Assembly: GCA_003210895.1 (NCBI GenBank)
Contig: QCUB01000002.1
Location: forward strand, 1-57,152
Direction: 5' to 3'
DNA: 57,152 bases
From: Prochlorococcus sp. AG-676-M04
GTDB lineage: Bacteria; Cyanobacteriota; Cyanobacteriia; PCC-6307; Cyanobiaceae
Under the pieces are notes generated by a model. The model was given only the letters and a program-made list of their open reading frames with translations, made no database searches and was not told the origin of the DNA. The number at the start of each line of letters is the position of its first letter. The first letter of the stretch is position 1. The translations under genes and the position numbers were made by a program. Of this stretch, positions 47,159 through 56,579 are shown one piece after another.

Positions 47159-48581
47159 CTCCTAGATCCTTTAATTCTCCAATTAACTCACTTAAAACTT
47201 TCTTGGCATCACCAAAAACCATTGAGGTATTTGGCAAGTCAAACAAATCATTTTTTATACCCGAATAACCAGCGCTCATTCCTCTTTTTATTACAAAGAC
47301 TGTTCTTGCTTCTTGGACATCAAGAACAGGCATTCCATATAAAGGAGAACTCTTGTCATTTTTTGCTTGAGGATTAACAACATCATTTGCTCCTAAGACC
47401 AAAACAACATCTGTTGCTGGGAATTCAGGGTTAACAACATCCATTTCTTTGAGTTGTTCATAAGGAACATCTGCTTCTGCCAAAAGGACATTCATATGTC
47501 CTGGCATTCTACCTGCTACAGGATGAATCGCATATACAACTTCAATACCATTTTGTTCTAGTTTTTTTGTTACTTCTCTCAAAGTATGTTGTGCTTGAGC
47601 CACAGCAAGACCATATCCAGGAACAACGATTACCCTATTTGCTGCCTCTAATGTTAATGCACATTCTTCAACACTACAGGAAGTTATATTTGTATATTCC
47701 CCTGATCCAGAAGATGTAATAGTTTGTGCAGATAAAGAGCCTCCAAAAAGAACAGAAATCAGAGATCTGTTCATTCCTTTGCACATTACCTGAGTTAATA
47801 TCAAGCCTGCTGCTCCCACCATTGCACCGGCTACAATTAAAAGCTGACTGTCCACAACGAAACCTGCAGCTGCAGCTGCAATCCCTGAATAGCTATTTAA
47901 AAGAGAAATAACAACAGGCATATCTGCTCCACCTATTGGCAAAGTTACCCCAATTCCTAAAAGAGTAGAGGCTATAACTAAAAGCCAAATCGAACTAATA
48001 TTCCCACTTATTAGGTATATGAAGGCTACTAATGAAGTAACACCAAAAACAATATTTACAAAATGCCTAGCTTTAACCTGAGTCCATCCAGGGGTGGACA
48101 GCCAACCTTGTAGTTTTGCCATGGCCACGATTGAACCTGAAAAAGTGATGGCCCCAACAAATATTGAAACTGAAATTGAAACATCATTAATAAAAGGTTC
48201 TAAAGATCCTGCTTTTGCTACTACATTAAAAGGAAATAAAAAGGCACCAATAGCTACTAATAGAGAAGACATTCCTCCAAAACCATTGAATAAAGCTACG
48301 GTCTCTGGCATTGATGTCATTGGAACCTTCTTAGAAAGTAAAGTTCCAAAAAAACTTCCCACTAAAGATCCAATAATGATCCAAGCCCATGATTGAGCTG
48401 AGATTCCAGAAGTACCTAAATAGTAAGAGAGTAAACCTACAACAGAAAGCAACATAGCGAATGCTGCTAATATATTTGCTTCTCTAGCAGACCTAACTTT
48501 TGATAAACCTTTTATCCCAAGTGCTAATAACAGCACTGCTAGAAGATCTATAACGAATTTAATAATATCAGGAAGATTCAT
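47145..48581 (-). CDS. pntB: NAD(P) transhydrogenase subunit beta
   Basis: Nine or so membrane helices (ADMPVVISLLNSYSGIAAAA is the conserved transhydrogenase segment) and the C-terminal NADP(H) domain with VIVVPGYGLAVAQAQHTLRE, YAIHPVAGRMPGHMNVLLAE and VFVIKRGMSAGYSGIKNDLF. It uses the proton gradient to transfer hydride between NADH and NADP+. 478 aa. Third gene of the pnt operon. Confidence 0.97.
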   Translation of the reverse strand: MNLPDIIKFVIDLLAVLLLALGIKGLSKVRSAREANILAAFAMLLSVVGLLSYYLGTSGISAQSWAWIIIGSLVGSFFGTLLSKKVPMTSMPETVALFNGFGGMSSLLVAIGAFLFPFNVVAKAGSLEPFINDVSISVSIFVGAITFSGSIVAMAKLQGWLSTPGWTQVKARHFVNIVFGVTSLVAFIYLISGNISSIWLLVIASTLLGIGVTLPIGGADMPVVISLLNSYSGIAAAAAGFVVDSQLLIVAGAMVGAAGLILTQVMCKGMNRSLISVLFGGSLSAQTITSSGSGEYTNITSCSVEECALTLEAANRVIVVPGYGLAVAQAQHTLREVTKKLEQNGIEVVYAIHPVAGRMPGHMNVLLAEADVPYEQLKEMDVVNPEFPATDVVLVLGANDVVNPQAKNDKSSPLYGMPVLDVQEARTVFVIKRGMSAGYSGIKNDLFDLPNTSMVFGDAKKVLSELIGELKDLGVGDK

Positions 48582-48598
48582 TTTAATAAATTGATTAA

Positions 48599-48895
48599 TT
48601 ATTTATTTTTTTTTGTAGATTTACGACTAAACATGGCAAGCATTCTGTCCGTGACAAAAAAACCACCTACAACGTTAAAAAGAGCAAATCCTAGAGATAT
48701 TGATCCGATTATTAATAATGGACTATTTGGCTCTGCTTTTATAATTGCAGTTAATGCTGCCAACATTGTTATTCCTGAGATGGCATTTGCTCCACTCATT
48801 AAGGGTGTATGAAGTGTAGGAGGTACTTTTCCTATTAACTCCAGACCTAATAAACTTCCAAGCAATAAAACCCAGAGCAAGCTATCAAAATTCAT
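48599..48895 (-). CDS. pntA2: NAD(P) transhydrogenase subunit alpha part 2 (membrane)
   Basis: TPLMSGANAISGITMLAALT is the conserved membrane part of the alpha subunit; four helices in 98 aa. Cyanobacteria split PntA into a soluble and a membrane chain, as here. Spacers to both neighbours are under 20 bp. Confidence 0.95.
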   Translation of the reverse strand: MNFDSLLWVLLLGSLLGLELIGKVPPTLHTPLMSGANAISGITMLAALTAIIKAEPNSPLLIIGSISLGFALFNVVGGFFVTDRMLAMFSRKSTKKNK

Positions 48896-48910
48896 AATTT
48901 AAATAAGACC

Positions 48911-50041
48911 TCATTTTTCAAAAACTTTATTTTGAAGGATAACTCCTTCATTACTTAATAAACAGCCAGAGATTAATTCATCCTCTTTGTCTAGATTAAT
49001 TACACCATTTTTAATGAAAGGTGTAATCAAAGATGTGAGGTTCTTAGCATAAAGTGTACTTGCATCATAAGGTACAGATGATGGTAACTCTCCAGCTCCT
49101 ATTAGCTTTACGCCATTCCTAATAATAGTTTCATTAGATTTTGTTCCTTCGCAATTACCTCCTTGAGATACGGCCAAATCAATAACTACTGCTCCAGGTC
49201 GCATCTTTTCAATCATATGAGAATCGATTAAAACAGGAGCTTTTTTACCTAAGACTTGTGCAGTACAAACAGCAACATCAGCTTCGGATAAATATTTAGT
49301 TAACGTAGCCTTTTGTTTAGAAAGGAATTCAGGCGTAACTGCTTTTGCATAACCACCTGATTCGCCTGGTTTTTCGTCAATTTCAGGAAGTTCTATAAAT
49401 CTTGCTCCAAGAGATTCAACTTGCTCTTTTACAGCTGGCCTAATATCTGACACGAAAACAATAGCTCCAAGTCTTTTTGCAGTGGCAACTGCCTGCAATC
49501 CTGCGACTCCTCCACCAAGAACAACAACTTTCGCAGGTTGTACTGTTCCTGCGGCAGTCATCAACATTGGGAAATATCTATCAAGTTCACTAGCTGCTAA
49601 TAGAACTGCTTTATATCCTGCGATATTGGCTTGAGAGGAAAGTACATCCGATGATTGCGCTCTACTAATCCTTGGAAGTAATTCCATTGATAAAGCTGAA
49701 ATCTTTTTGCTAGTTATAGTTTTTTGAAGTTTTTCATTAGCATATGGATTCAGAAGTCCTAGTAGAATAGCTCCTTTTTTTAACTTACATAAATTAGATT
49801 CAGAAGGAGTTTGAACACAAAAAACAACATCAGCATTCTCCCAAATATTTATATTAGATTCACTAACAATTTCACCTCCAGATTCTTTATATAACATGTC
49901 ATTAAACCCTGATAGTTCTCCTGCTGAACTCTCTACAAAAATTTCGCATCCAAGACCTTTTAATTTTTTTACCGCTCCAGGAGTAGCTGAAACTCTTCTC
50001 TCTCCGGAGGCTGTTTCAATAGGAATGAGTATCTTTGTCAA
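48911..50041 (-). CDS. pntA1: NAD(P) transhydrogenase subunit alpha part 1 (NAD-binding)
   Basis: Alanine dehydrogenase/PNT N-terminal domain (GERRVSATPGAVKKLKGLGC) and the NAD(H) Rossmann domain (VVVLGGGVAGLQAVATAKRL), with RPGAVVIDLAVSQGGNCEGT. 376 aa. First gene of the leftward operon pntA1 - pntA2 - pntB - hydrolase. Confidence 0.96.
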   Translation of the reverse strand: MTKILIPIETASGERRVSATPGAVKKLKGLGCEIFVESSAGELSGFNDMLYKESGGEIVSESNINIWENADVVFCVQTPSESNLCKLKKGAILLGLLNPYANEKLQKTITSKKISALSMELLPRISRAQSSDVLSSQANIAGYKAVLLAASELDRYFPMLMTAAGTVQPAKVVVLGGGVAGLQAVATAKRLGAIVFVSDIRPAVKEQVESLGARFIELPEIDEKPGESGGYAKAVTPEFLSKQKATLTKYLSEADVAVCTAQVLGKKAPVLIDSHMIEKMRPGAVVIDLAVSQGGNCEGTKSNETIIRNGVKLIGAGELPSSVPYDASTLYAKNLTSLITPFIKNGVINLDKEDELISGCLLSNEGVILQNKVFEK

Positions 50042-50174
50042 TTTCTAGTATTTTTTAGACATACTAAAGATAATTTGAATAAAGTCAAAAGTCTTGGAGT
50101 TTGAGTTTTGTTAAAAATATATTTTCTTTTTATCAAATCATGGCTATGAAAAATATATAAGTATTGAAAATCTA

Positions 50175-50753
50175 ATGAGCATAAAAGCTATCGAATGCCC
50201 AGATGGAGTTTGTCATAGTCATCATGGAGGTCATGCTGTTCCAAGACAAACCATGCAAAGAAACTTAGAAAAACACGGAAAAGACTGGTGTGAAAAACTA
50301 GCTGAAAGAATTTATGAAATGTCAGTTGACACTTATTCTCAAACAGTAATGCCTAGCCTTCATTCTTCAGGCTGGCAGAGAAGACATCTAGATTGGGAAT
50401 TTAAATTAGCAGAAAATGATTCCGAGCCTGATGAAGCTCTTGTTGAAGGAATTATCAATGCTACTGAAAGTTTCCTTAGAAGTAGCGAGGTACATAGATT
50501 ATTCATACAAGAACTAGTACAGGGTACATTTGAAGAAGCAAATGATAAAAAAATAATTTCTAAAGCTATAAAGTCTATTATTGAAGAGGAAATAGTTATT
50601 TCATTAAGAGATAAAAAAGAAACTCTCTTAAGAAAAATATCTTCAAAATTAATTTCAGAAGAAAAAGTTAGTGAGGAGCTTGCTTTAAATTCAGCAAAAG
50701 AAGGATTTGAAGAAGTTGAAAGGTTACTCGTGAATCATACTGAGGCAGTTTAA
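50175..50753 (+). CDS. Conserved cyanobacterial protein with His-rich N-terminus, 192 aa
   Basis: The N-terminus CPDGVCHSHHGGHAVPRQ holds two Cys and five His within about 16 residues, a potential metal site. The rest is helical and acidic (KLAERIYEMSVDTYSQTVMP, HLDWEFKLAENDSEPDEALV). I recognise no enzyme family. Divergent from the pnt operon with a 133-bp shared promoter region. Confidence 0.7.
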   Translation: MSIKAIECPDGVCHSHHGGHAVPRQTMQRNLEKHGKDWCEKLAERIYEMSVDTYSQTVMPSLHSSGWQRRHLDWEFKLAENDSEPDEALVEGIINATESFLRSSEVHRLFIQELVQGTFEEANDKKIISKAIKSIIEEEIVISLRDKKETLLRKISSKLISEEKVSEELALNSAKEGFEEVERLLVNHTEAV

Positions 50754-50907
50754 CTTAAATTCTTTATCTTTTTTTAATATTTATCGTAACAACAGGGTCA
50801 AATATTAACTAATTATTAAATTATTGTTTGGAAGTACGAAGTTGTAACTTATTAGACAATGTTTATAACGATCCATATGCTTATCTATAGTCAATTTCAA
50901 AGAGGAA

Positions 50908-51144
50908 ATGTCTAATTTCATAAGAAAAAGAATTGATGTAGCAACCTGTTGGGCAACCAACAGAATTTCTGTAATGGATACTCTTGAAAAATATGAGGAT
51001 AGTTACGCAATCGCAGAGGAGTTCAGAGAGTGGATATTGCATATTGGTGAAGAAAATGAGAACCTAAAAAGTTCTGTATTGAATTACCCTAATGAATTAA
51101 GAGAATTATTAAATCAAAAAATAAATCAGAAATTAACCGAGTGA
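50908..51144 (+). CDS. Small hypothetical protein, 78 aa
   Basis: MSNFIRKRIDVATCWATNRI continues as a helical acidic protein (YEDSYAIAEEFREWILHIGE). AGAGG lies 4-8 bases before the ATG. Soluble, no recognised domain. Confidence 0.6.
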   Translation: MSNFIRKRIDVATCWATNRISVMDTLEKYEDSYAIAEEFREWILHIGEENENLKSSVLNYPNELRELLNQKINQKLTE

Positions 51145-51202
51145 AATCCGACCTTCATAAGTAGGGCTTATTGATTAATATTAGAAATAAATAAATACTT
51201 AA

Positions 51203-52579
51203 ATGGAAATAAAAGACAAAGAAGACAACATTGAAAATTTAGTAATAATAGGTTCTGGTCCAGCAGGTTATACAGCTGCAATTTATGCTGCCCGTGCGAA
51301 CCTTCAACCTCTTTTAGTAACTGGATTTAATTCTGGTGGAATTCCAGGGGGCCAATTAATGACAACTACTTTCGTTGAAAACTATCCTGGTTTTCCAGAT
51401 GGAGTATTAGGACCTGAATTAATGGATTTAATGAAAGCTCAAGCGGAAAGATGGGGCACAAATTTATATGAAAGCGATGTAATTTCAATTGATACCAGTA
51501 AAAAACCTTTTGAGCTAAAAACTTTGGAAGGGAGTATCAGATCAAATTCAATTATTATCGCAACTGGTGCAAGTGCTAATAGGTTAGGTGTTATAAATGA
51601 AGATAAATTTTGGAGCAAAGGGATAAGCGCATGCGCAATTTGTGATGGAGCAACGCCACAGTTTAGAAATGAAGAATTAGCAGTTATTGGAGGCGGAGAT
51701 TCTGCCTGTGAAGAAGCCGCATATCTAACAAAATATGGCAGCAAGGTTCATTTACTTGTTAGATCTGAAAAATTAAGAGCTAGTGCCGCAATGATAGATA
51801 GAGTAAAAGCTAATTCAAAGATTGAAATACACTGGAATACAAAAGTCAAGAAAGCGAATGGTACTGATTGGCTTGAAAATGTTGAAACTATTAATTCACA
51901 AAAAGGTAACGTCGAAATTAAAGTTAAAGGACTTTTTTATGCTATTGGACACACTCCTAATACAAAGTTTTTAAATAATAAAATTGAATTAGATAAAAAA
52001 GGATATATTGCTTGTAATTCAGGAAGACCGGAAACTTCAATAGAAGGAATATTTGCTGCTGGCGATGTTGTAGATTCAGAGTGGAGACAAGGGGTTACAG
52101 CTGCTGGGACAGGATGTATGGCAGCATTAGCGGCTGAGAGATGGTTAGCAGAGAAGAATTTATCAAAAATAATTATTAGAGAAACAACTGAACCAGAGAA
52201 AACATTGTCTTCATCAAGTTTTAATGAAGAGGAGACAAATGAAGATACTTTCGATTTAAATTCTGAATGGCAAAAAGGTAGTTATGCACTGAGGAAGCTT
52301 TATCATGAGAGTAATAAACCAATTTTAGTTATTTTTAGCTCTCCAAGTTGCGGACCATGCCATGTATTAAAACCACAACTAAAAAGAGTTATAAAGGAAT
52401 TTGATGGAGCTGTACAGGGTATAGAAATTGATATTGATAAAGATCAAGAAATCGCTAAACAAGCCGGAATAAATGGGACTCCTACAATACAACTTTTTAA
52501 AGAGAAATTACTTAAAAAACAGTGGCAAGGTGTTAAACAACGTAGTGAATTTAAAGAAGCAATACAAAAGATCATCTAA
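51203..52579 (+). CDS. NADPH thioredoxin reductase fused to thioredoxin (NTRC)
   Basis: Thioredoxin reductase: FAD motif [19 protein letters not shown], redox pair CAICDGA, NADPH motif [14 protein letters not shown], and [21 protein letters not shown] linker at about 320-345 leads to a C-terminal thioredoxin domain with [14 protein letters not shown]. This is the NTRC fusion of cyanobacteria and plastids, which reduces 2-Cys peroxiredoxin using NADPH and works also in the dark. 458 aa, typical. Confidence 0.95.
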   Translation: MEIKDKEDNIENLVIIGSGPAGYTAAIYAARANLQPLLVTGFNSGGIPGGQLMTTTFVENYPGFPDGVLGPELMDLMKAQAERWGTNLYESDVISIDTSKKPFELKTLEGSIRSNSIIIATGASANRLGVINEDKFWSKGISACAICDGATPQFRNEELAVIGGGDSACEEAAYLTKYGSKVHLLVRSEKLRASAAMIDRVKANSKIEIHWNTKVKKANGTDWLENVETINSQKGNVEIKVKGLFYAIGHTPNTKFLNNKIELDKKGYIACNSGRPETSIEGIFAAGDVVDSEWRQGVTAAGTGCMAALAAERWLAEKNLSKIIIRETTEPEKTLSSSSFNEEETNEDTFDLNSEWQKGSYALRKLYHESNKPILVIFSSPSCGPCHVLKPQLKRVIKEFDGAVQGIEIDIDKDQEIAKQAGINGTPTIQLFKEKLLKKQWQGVKQRSEFKEAIQKII

Positions 52580-52593
52580 GTAAATTTTATTAT

Positions 52594-52860
52594 TTATTTC
52601 CTTCTTACATTATTTTTAGAATTTCCAGACCTGGGGCCACCACCACCTGCATTTCTCTCACGATAAGTAATCCTTCCTCTTGTTAAATCATAAGGGCTTA
52701 TTTCAACCAGTACTTTATCTCCTGCTAACAATTTAATTCTAAATTTAGTTAACTTTCCTGCTGCTCTGCATAAACATTGGTGACCTTCAGGCTGCTCTAA
52801 AGTAACCAAATAAAAACCATTTCCTTGTTCTTTTTCTATTACACCAGATGTTTCAATCAT
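52594..52860 (-). CDS. infA: Translation initiation factor IF-1-like protein
   Basis: S1/OB-fold protein: SGVIEKEQGNGFYLVTLEQP, LAGDKVLVEISPYDLTRGRI, TYRERNA match IF-1, but the middle reads EGHQCLCRAAGKLTKFRIKL, unlike the usual H-V-L-A-H-x-S-G-K-x-R-x-x-x-I. The Gly/Arg/Asn-rich tail (GGGGPRSGNSKNNVRRK) is extra. It could be a second, divergent IF-1 rather than the housekeeping copy. Confidence 0.8.
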   Translation of the reverse strand: MIETSGVIEKEQGNGFYLVTLEQPEGHQCLCRAAGKLTKFRIKLLAGDKVLVEISPYDLTRGRITYRERNAGGGGPRSGNSKNNVRRK

Positions 52861-52964
52861 TAAATAATTTTTTTTCTAGATTCATATTATCAGAAAAGAA
52901 TAAACAAAATTTATCTCAAGATAATTACATCAAATGAATTAATTTAATTGCAAAGATTTTTAAT

Positions 52965-53177
52965 TTATATAAAAAATTTAATTTCGTTAATTATTTGAAG
53001 TTGACCATAGTAAAAATTTGCCTTTGCAATTTTTTCAGGATCCTCTAGTTGATCGAAAAACATGAAGCCCAAACTTTCCCATAAAGATGATCCGCAAACA
53101 TTATTTAATTCATTAGTTGCTTCTTGAGCAATATTATTTAGCTTGCGTTCCAGATTTTTTGATTTAGAAATTGACAT
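52965..53177 (-). CDS. Small hypothetical protein, 70 aa
   Basis: SISKSKNLERKLNNIAQEAT, NELNNVCGSSLWESLGFMFF and a helical end. Soluble, no domain. A palindromic operator-like site lies 13 bp before its start, so it is probably under direct repressor control. Confidence 0.6.
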   Translation of the reverse strand: MSISKSKNLERKLNNIAQEATNELNNVCGSSLWESLGFMFFDQLEDPEKIAKANFYYGQLQIINEIKFFI

Positions 53178-53190
53178 TTATAAATTTGTA

Positions 53191-53210
53191 TATAGTACAA
53201 ATATACTATA
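53191..53210 (-). promoter_or_regulatory. Palindromic operator TATAGTA-CAAATA-TACTATA
   Basis: Perfect 7-bp arms around 6 bp, just ahead of the gene at 52965. AGTAC-AAAT-A-TACT resembles cyanobacterial LexA boxes. A half-conserved relative lies at 28831. Confidence 0.5.
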
Positions 53211-53230
53211 TGCAAATTGCTAATGCAACT

Positions 53231-54193
53231 TTAGAAAGGAAGTCTCTTTTTTTCTTCGATGTTTAGATCAGCTTCCATTTCTTTAAGTCTTTTTAAAATC
53301 TGCTGATAATAATCTTTAATGTAATTCTCTAGAGAAGTAATATCTTCTTTCTTAATATCTAACAGCTCATAAGTATTGCTCATATCAGAGTCTAATGCCA
53401 CTCCACTACTAGTTACTTCAGCGAAGGCCAATCTCTCAGAAACATTTAATGCATCCTGAAAAAATGAAACTACGTTCTGAGTTACTTTTATCAAAAAAGG
53501 TGAGACTCTAAAAATCTTTGCCTTCTTATTACTATATTTTTCACATAGAGAAATCACTTCATCAGAATCCCAAGCCCTAGGCCCAACTAAAGGAAGTGAA
53601 AGTTTGTAAGATTTAGGGTTATTTATTGAAGTAACAATAATTCTAGCCATGTCTTGAGTGTTCATGTAAGCAATTTTAGTTGGAGTACCGCTCATCCAGA
53701 CCGCTTGACTATCTAAAACAGGTATTGCGAATTGACTAATGACACCTTGCATAAAAGCAGCGCATTTGAAAATTGTATAGTCAAAATTAGATTTCTCTAG
53801 AAGTTTTTCAGTGCAATACTTAACATCCATTAAAGGTACATTTCTAAACTTTTCAGTTAATAAAATCGAAAGAAAAATAACCCTTTTTATTTTTTTTAAT
53901 TCACAAGCATTGAAAAGATTAAGTTTCCCATCCCAGTCAGTCTCATAAATACTTTTGGAATCTTCCGGTCTTCCTGTAGCACTATCAATAACTACTTCAA
54001 TATCTTGTAAAGCATATTCTATATCTCCAGGTATAAGTAAATTTCCTTTGGTTAGTTCACAGCCCCACTCTTGAAGAAATGAAGCTTTCCTTGGATTTCT
54101 AACCAAACATCTTACTTCATGACCATCTTCAATAGCTTGCTTAGCTATCTGCCTTCCAAGAGTTCCAGTTGCACCTACTAAGAGAATCTTCAT
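53231..54193 (-). CDS. ycf39: Ycf39-type NAD(P)-binding protein
   Basis: Atypical short-chain dehydrogenase with GATGTLGRQIAKQAIEDGHE at the N-terminus and CLVRNPRKASFLQEWGCELT, FNACELKKIKRVIFLSILLT and KCAAFMQGVISQFAIPVLDS, as in Ycf39/HCF244. This protein delivers chlorophyll with Hli partners during photosystem II D1 assembly. Presence beside many hli genes elsewhere in the window is consistent but not linked. 320 aa. Confidence 0.92.
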   Translation of the reverse strand: MKILLVGATGTLGRQIAKQAIEDGHEVRCLVRNPRKASFLQEWGCELTKGNLLIPGDIEYALQDIEVVIDSATGRPEDSKSIYETDWDGKLNLFNACELKKIKRVIFLSILLTEKFRNVPLMDVKYCTEKLLEKSNFDYTIFKCAAFMQGVISQFAIPVLDSQAVWMSGTPTKIAYMNTQDMARIIVTSINNPKSYKLSLPLVGPRAWDSDEVISLCEKYSNKKAKIFRVSPFLIKVTQNVVSFFQDALNVSERLAFAEVTSSGVALDSDMSNTYELLDIKKEDITSLENYIKDYYQQILKRLKEMEADLNIEEKKRLPF

Positions 54194-54251
54194 ACTTAAG
54201 GTTGTACCTAATCTGTCGAGATTAACTCACTTTATACAGTATTCGTGAGAA

Positions 54252-54350
54252 TCAATCTCCTTGAAATTTTAATAATAATGCACCACCAACCAACCCAATT
54301 GGTATCAATATCCAGAAAACAGCAGCAATACTAAAAATTTCTTTAGCCAT
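54252..54350 (-). CDS. petM: Cytochrome b6f complex subunit PetM
   Basis: [20 protein letters not shown] and [12 protein letters not shown]: one membrane helix of the size and ending of PetM (32 aa). Upstream of ycf39 on the same strand by 59 bp. Too short for most gene callers. Confidence 0.85.
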
Positions 54351-54462
54351 AGGAAACTTAATCAATTATTATAATTTAACGTTTATCTGCATTTTTTTGT
54401 TAAAAAAATAACTAATGCAAATATCTTTAAATTTTTAAATAAGGAATTGAAGGTTGATTAAT

Positions 54463-55407
54463 ATGGATTTTACTTACAAATTAGAAGACAGGAGTGAATC
54501 TAATTACTGGGACTGGAATGGATTCAAAATATTTTGGAGTGTTCAAGGAAAAGAAAACAAACGTCCCATAATCTTGCTTCATGGATTCGGAGCAAGTAGT
54601 AAACATTGGAGAAAGAACTCAAACTATTTTGCAAAAAAAGGATATTCTGTTTACTCACTTGATTTAATTGGATTTGGGAATTCTGCTCAACCAGGAATAA
54701 GAGAGATAGGGAAATTAGATAATGGAGTTTGGTGTAATCAAGTTAATGATTTTATTCAAAAAGTAATTCGTCCTAAAACTTCAAATAAAATCGTTTTAAT
54801 TGGAAATTCCTTAGGATCCTTAGTTGCTTTAACATGTGCAGTTTATTTAAAAAATGAAATATTATCTGTTATTGCATCACCTCTACCAGATCCACTCGAT
54901 ATTAATCAAAAGGAATCAAAAACTAATTTGATTTTAGAAAAATTTAAAATCATTTTTATAAAGATTTTTTTTATAATATTTCCTTTAGAAATAATTCTAT
55001 TTTTAATAAATAAATTAGGAATAATTCAATTAGGACTTAATTCTGCCTATTTCAAAAAAGATAATATCGATAAAGAATTAATTGATATTGTAAAAAAGCC
55101 CGTTTTAAGAAAAACTGCTGCAAGATCATTGAGAGCTATGTGTATTGGCATGTCAACAAGGGGAGAAAAGTTAAAAGCTTCTTACCTATTAGAACAACTT
55201 AGTCTTTCAAAAAAAGTCCCTTTTTTATTATTATGGGGAGAAAAAGATAATTTCATACCTTTATTTCTAGGTAAAAAGATTGCAAATTTCCATAGATGGG
55301 TAGAATTAAAAATAATATCCAACTCAGGTCATTGTGTACATGATGAAGACCCTTCATTATTTAATAAAATTTCTTATGAATGGATTAGAGATTTAAAAAC
55401 CTTTTAA
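54463..55407 (+). CDS. Alpha/beta-fold hydrolase, 314 aa
   Basis: I start at the ATG at 54463, behind AAGG at 54450-54453; the in-frame TTG at 54454 is only one base from that site. IILLHGFGASSKHWRKNSNY has the oxyanion motif, LIGNSLGSLVALTCAVYL the nucleophile Ser, LLWGEKDNFIPLFLG the Asp and ISNSGHCVHDEDP the His. A cyanobacterial esterase/epoxide-hydrolase-like member; substrate unknown. Confidence 0.85.
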   Translation: MDFTYKLEDRSESNYWDWNGFKIFWSVQGKENKRPIILLHGFGASSKHWRKNSNYFAKKGYSVYSLDLIGFGNSAQPGIREIGKLDNGVWCNQVNDFIQKVIRPKTSNKIVLIGNSLGSLVALTCAVYLKNEILSVIASPLPDPLDINQKESKTNLILEKFKIIFIKIFFIIFPLEIILFLINKLGIIQLGLNSAYFKKDNIDKELIDIVKKPVLRKTAARSLRAMCIGMSTRGEKLKASYLLEQLSLSKKVPFLLLWGEKDNFIPLFLGKKIANFHRWVELKIISNSGHCVHDEDPSLFNKISYEWIRDLKTF

Positions 55408-55410
55408 AAT

Positions 55411-55935
55411 ATGAAACATACATTATCAGTACTTGTTGAAGACGAATCAGGAGCATTAAGTAGAATCTCAGGCCTTTTTGCTAGGAGAGGTTTTAATATT
55501 GATAGTCTTGCTGTTGGGCCTGCTGAATCTAAAGGCATTTCGAGATTAACAATGGTTGTAGAGGGTGATAATGAAACCCTTCAACAAATGACCAAACAAC
55601 TTAATAAATTATTTAATGTTCTTGGAGTCGTAGATTTTACTAACCTTGCTGCTGTTGAGAGAGAATTAATGCTTCTTAAAGTTACATCTAAGGAAGATAC
55701 AAGAAGTAATATATTGGATATCGTTCAAATATTTAGAGCAAAAGTAGTAGATGTTTCAGATATTGCATTAACACTTGAGGTGGTAGGAGATCCAGGTAAA
55801 TTAGTTGCATTGGAAAAGTTACTTGAACCATATGGAATTCTTGAGATAGCGAGAACAGGTAAAGTCGCTCTCAAACGATCATCAGGAGTAAATACCGAAA
55901 TGTTAAAAATAAATAAATACTCTTTAGAAATTTAA
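55411..55935 (+). CDS. ilvH: Acetolactate synthase small subunit
   Basis: N-terminal ACT domain ([48 protein letters not shown]) and the C-terminal regulatory domain ([20 protein letters not shown]). It gives valine feedback control to the IlvB catalytic subunit. 174 aa. Three bases separate it from the upstream hydrolase, so they are cotranscribed. Confidence 0.96.
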   Translation: MKHTLSVLVEDESGALSRISGLFARRGFNIDSLAVGPAESKGISRLTMVVEGDNETLQQMTKQLNKLFNVLGVVDFTNLAAVERELMLLKVTSKEDTRSNILDIVQIFRAKVVDVSDIALTLEVVGDPGKLVALEKLLEPYGILEIARTGKVALKRSSGVNTEMLKINKYSLEI

Positions 55936-56579
55936 TTAGAAATAATGATTTCATAAATCAAATCTTCTTTATCTATTTTTTTTAATATTTCAATTCCTTT
56001 TACAACTTTTCCAAATATTGAATATCTTCCATCTAATTCTGGAAATCTATTAGTAACAAAGAAAAACTCAGTTGAAGATGAATGCCTTTCTCCACTCCTT
56101 ACCATAGCTAGTGAGCCCTTTTCAAAAAAATATGTGAGGTTAATAATTTCGGAAGGGTTTACAATTTGGGATCCATATATTGGTTCAGTTTCTTTTTTTA
56201 AATTTATTTCCAAAGGTATATTTAGTCTTAATCTGTTTAGATTTTCCTTTTTGAAATTATTTTCTGGATAAATACCTGAATGAATTAATTGAACTTGAGG
56301 GTAATTAATTATTTTGTAAAACCTTTTATTTTTATAAATATTTTTTTTAATATTTTCAATAAAAATACTTACTGTAACGGGGTTACTTTTCCCATATAAT
56401 TTTACATCAAAATTACCTTTTGAAGTCTTGAAAGCTACTATTTCGTTCTTTCTCGTGCAATTAATAACGAGCTTCTCGCAATAATAATTAGAATCAAAAA
56501 CATTATTATTATTACAACCTGTAATCAACAAAAAAATTTTAAAAAGTAAAATCGGTTTTAGTAAATAAAATCTTCTTAT
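55932..56579 (-). CDS. Cyclophilin-type peptidyl-prolyl isomerase lipoprotein, apparent ATA start
   Basis: Cyclophilin segments [60 protein letters not shown] and [20 protein letters not shown]. The Q-I of FFxQI and usual active-site Arg/Phe are partly altered. A TTG at 56531 gives only MLITGC, too short for a signal. If ATA at 56579 is used, the N-terminus [22 protein letters not shown] is a perfect lipoprotein signal, and ATAA overlaps the ycf4 stop in the same manner as a coupled ATGA. No ATG or GTG is available. Confidence 0.72.
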   Translation of the reverse strand: MRRFYLLKPILLFKIFLLITGCNNNNVFDSNYYCEKLVINCTRKNEIVAFKTSKGNFDVKLYGKSNPVTVSIFIENIKKNIYKNKRFYKIINYPQVQLIHSGIYPENNFKKENLNRLRLNIPLEINLKKETEPIYGSQIVNPSEIINLTYFFEKGSLAMVRSGERHSSSTEFFFVTNRFPELDGRYSIFGKVVKGIEILKKIDKEDLIYEIIISN

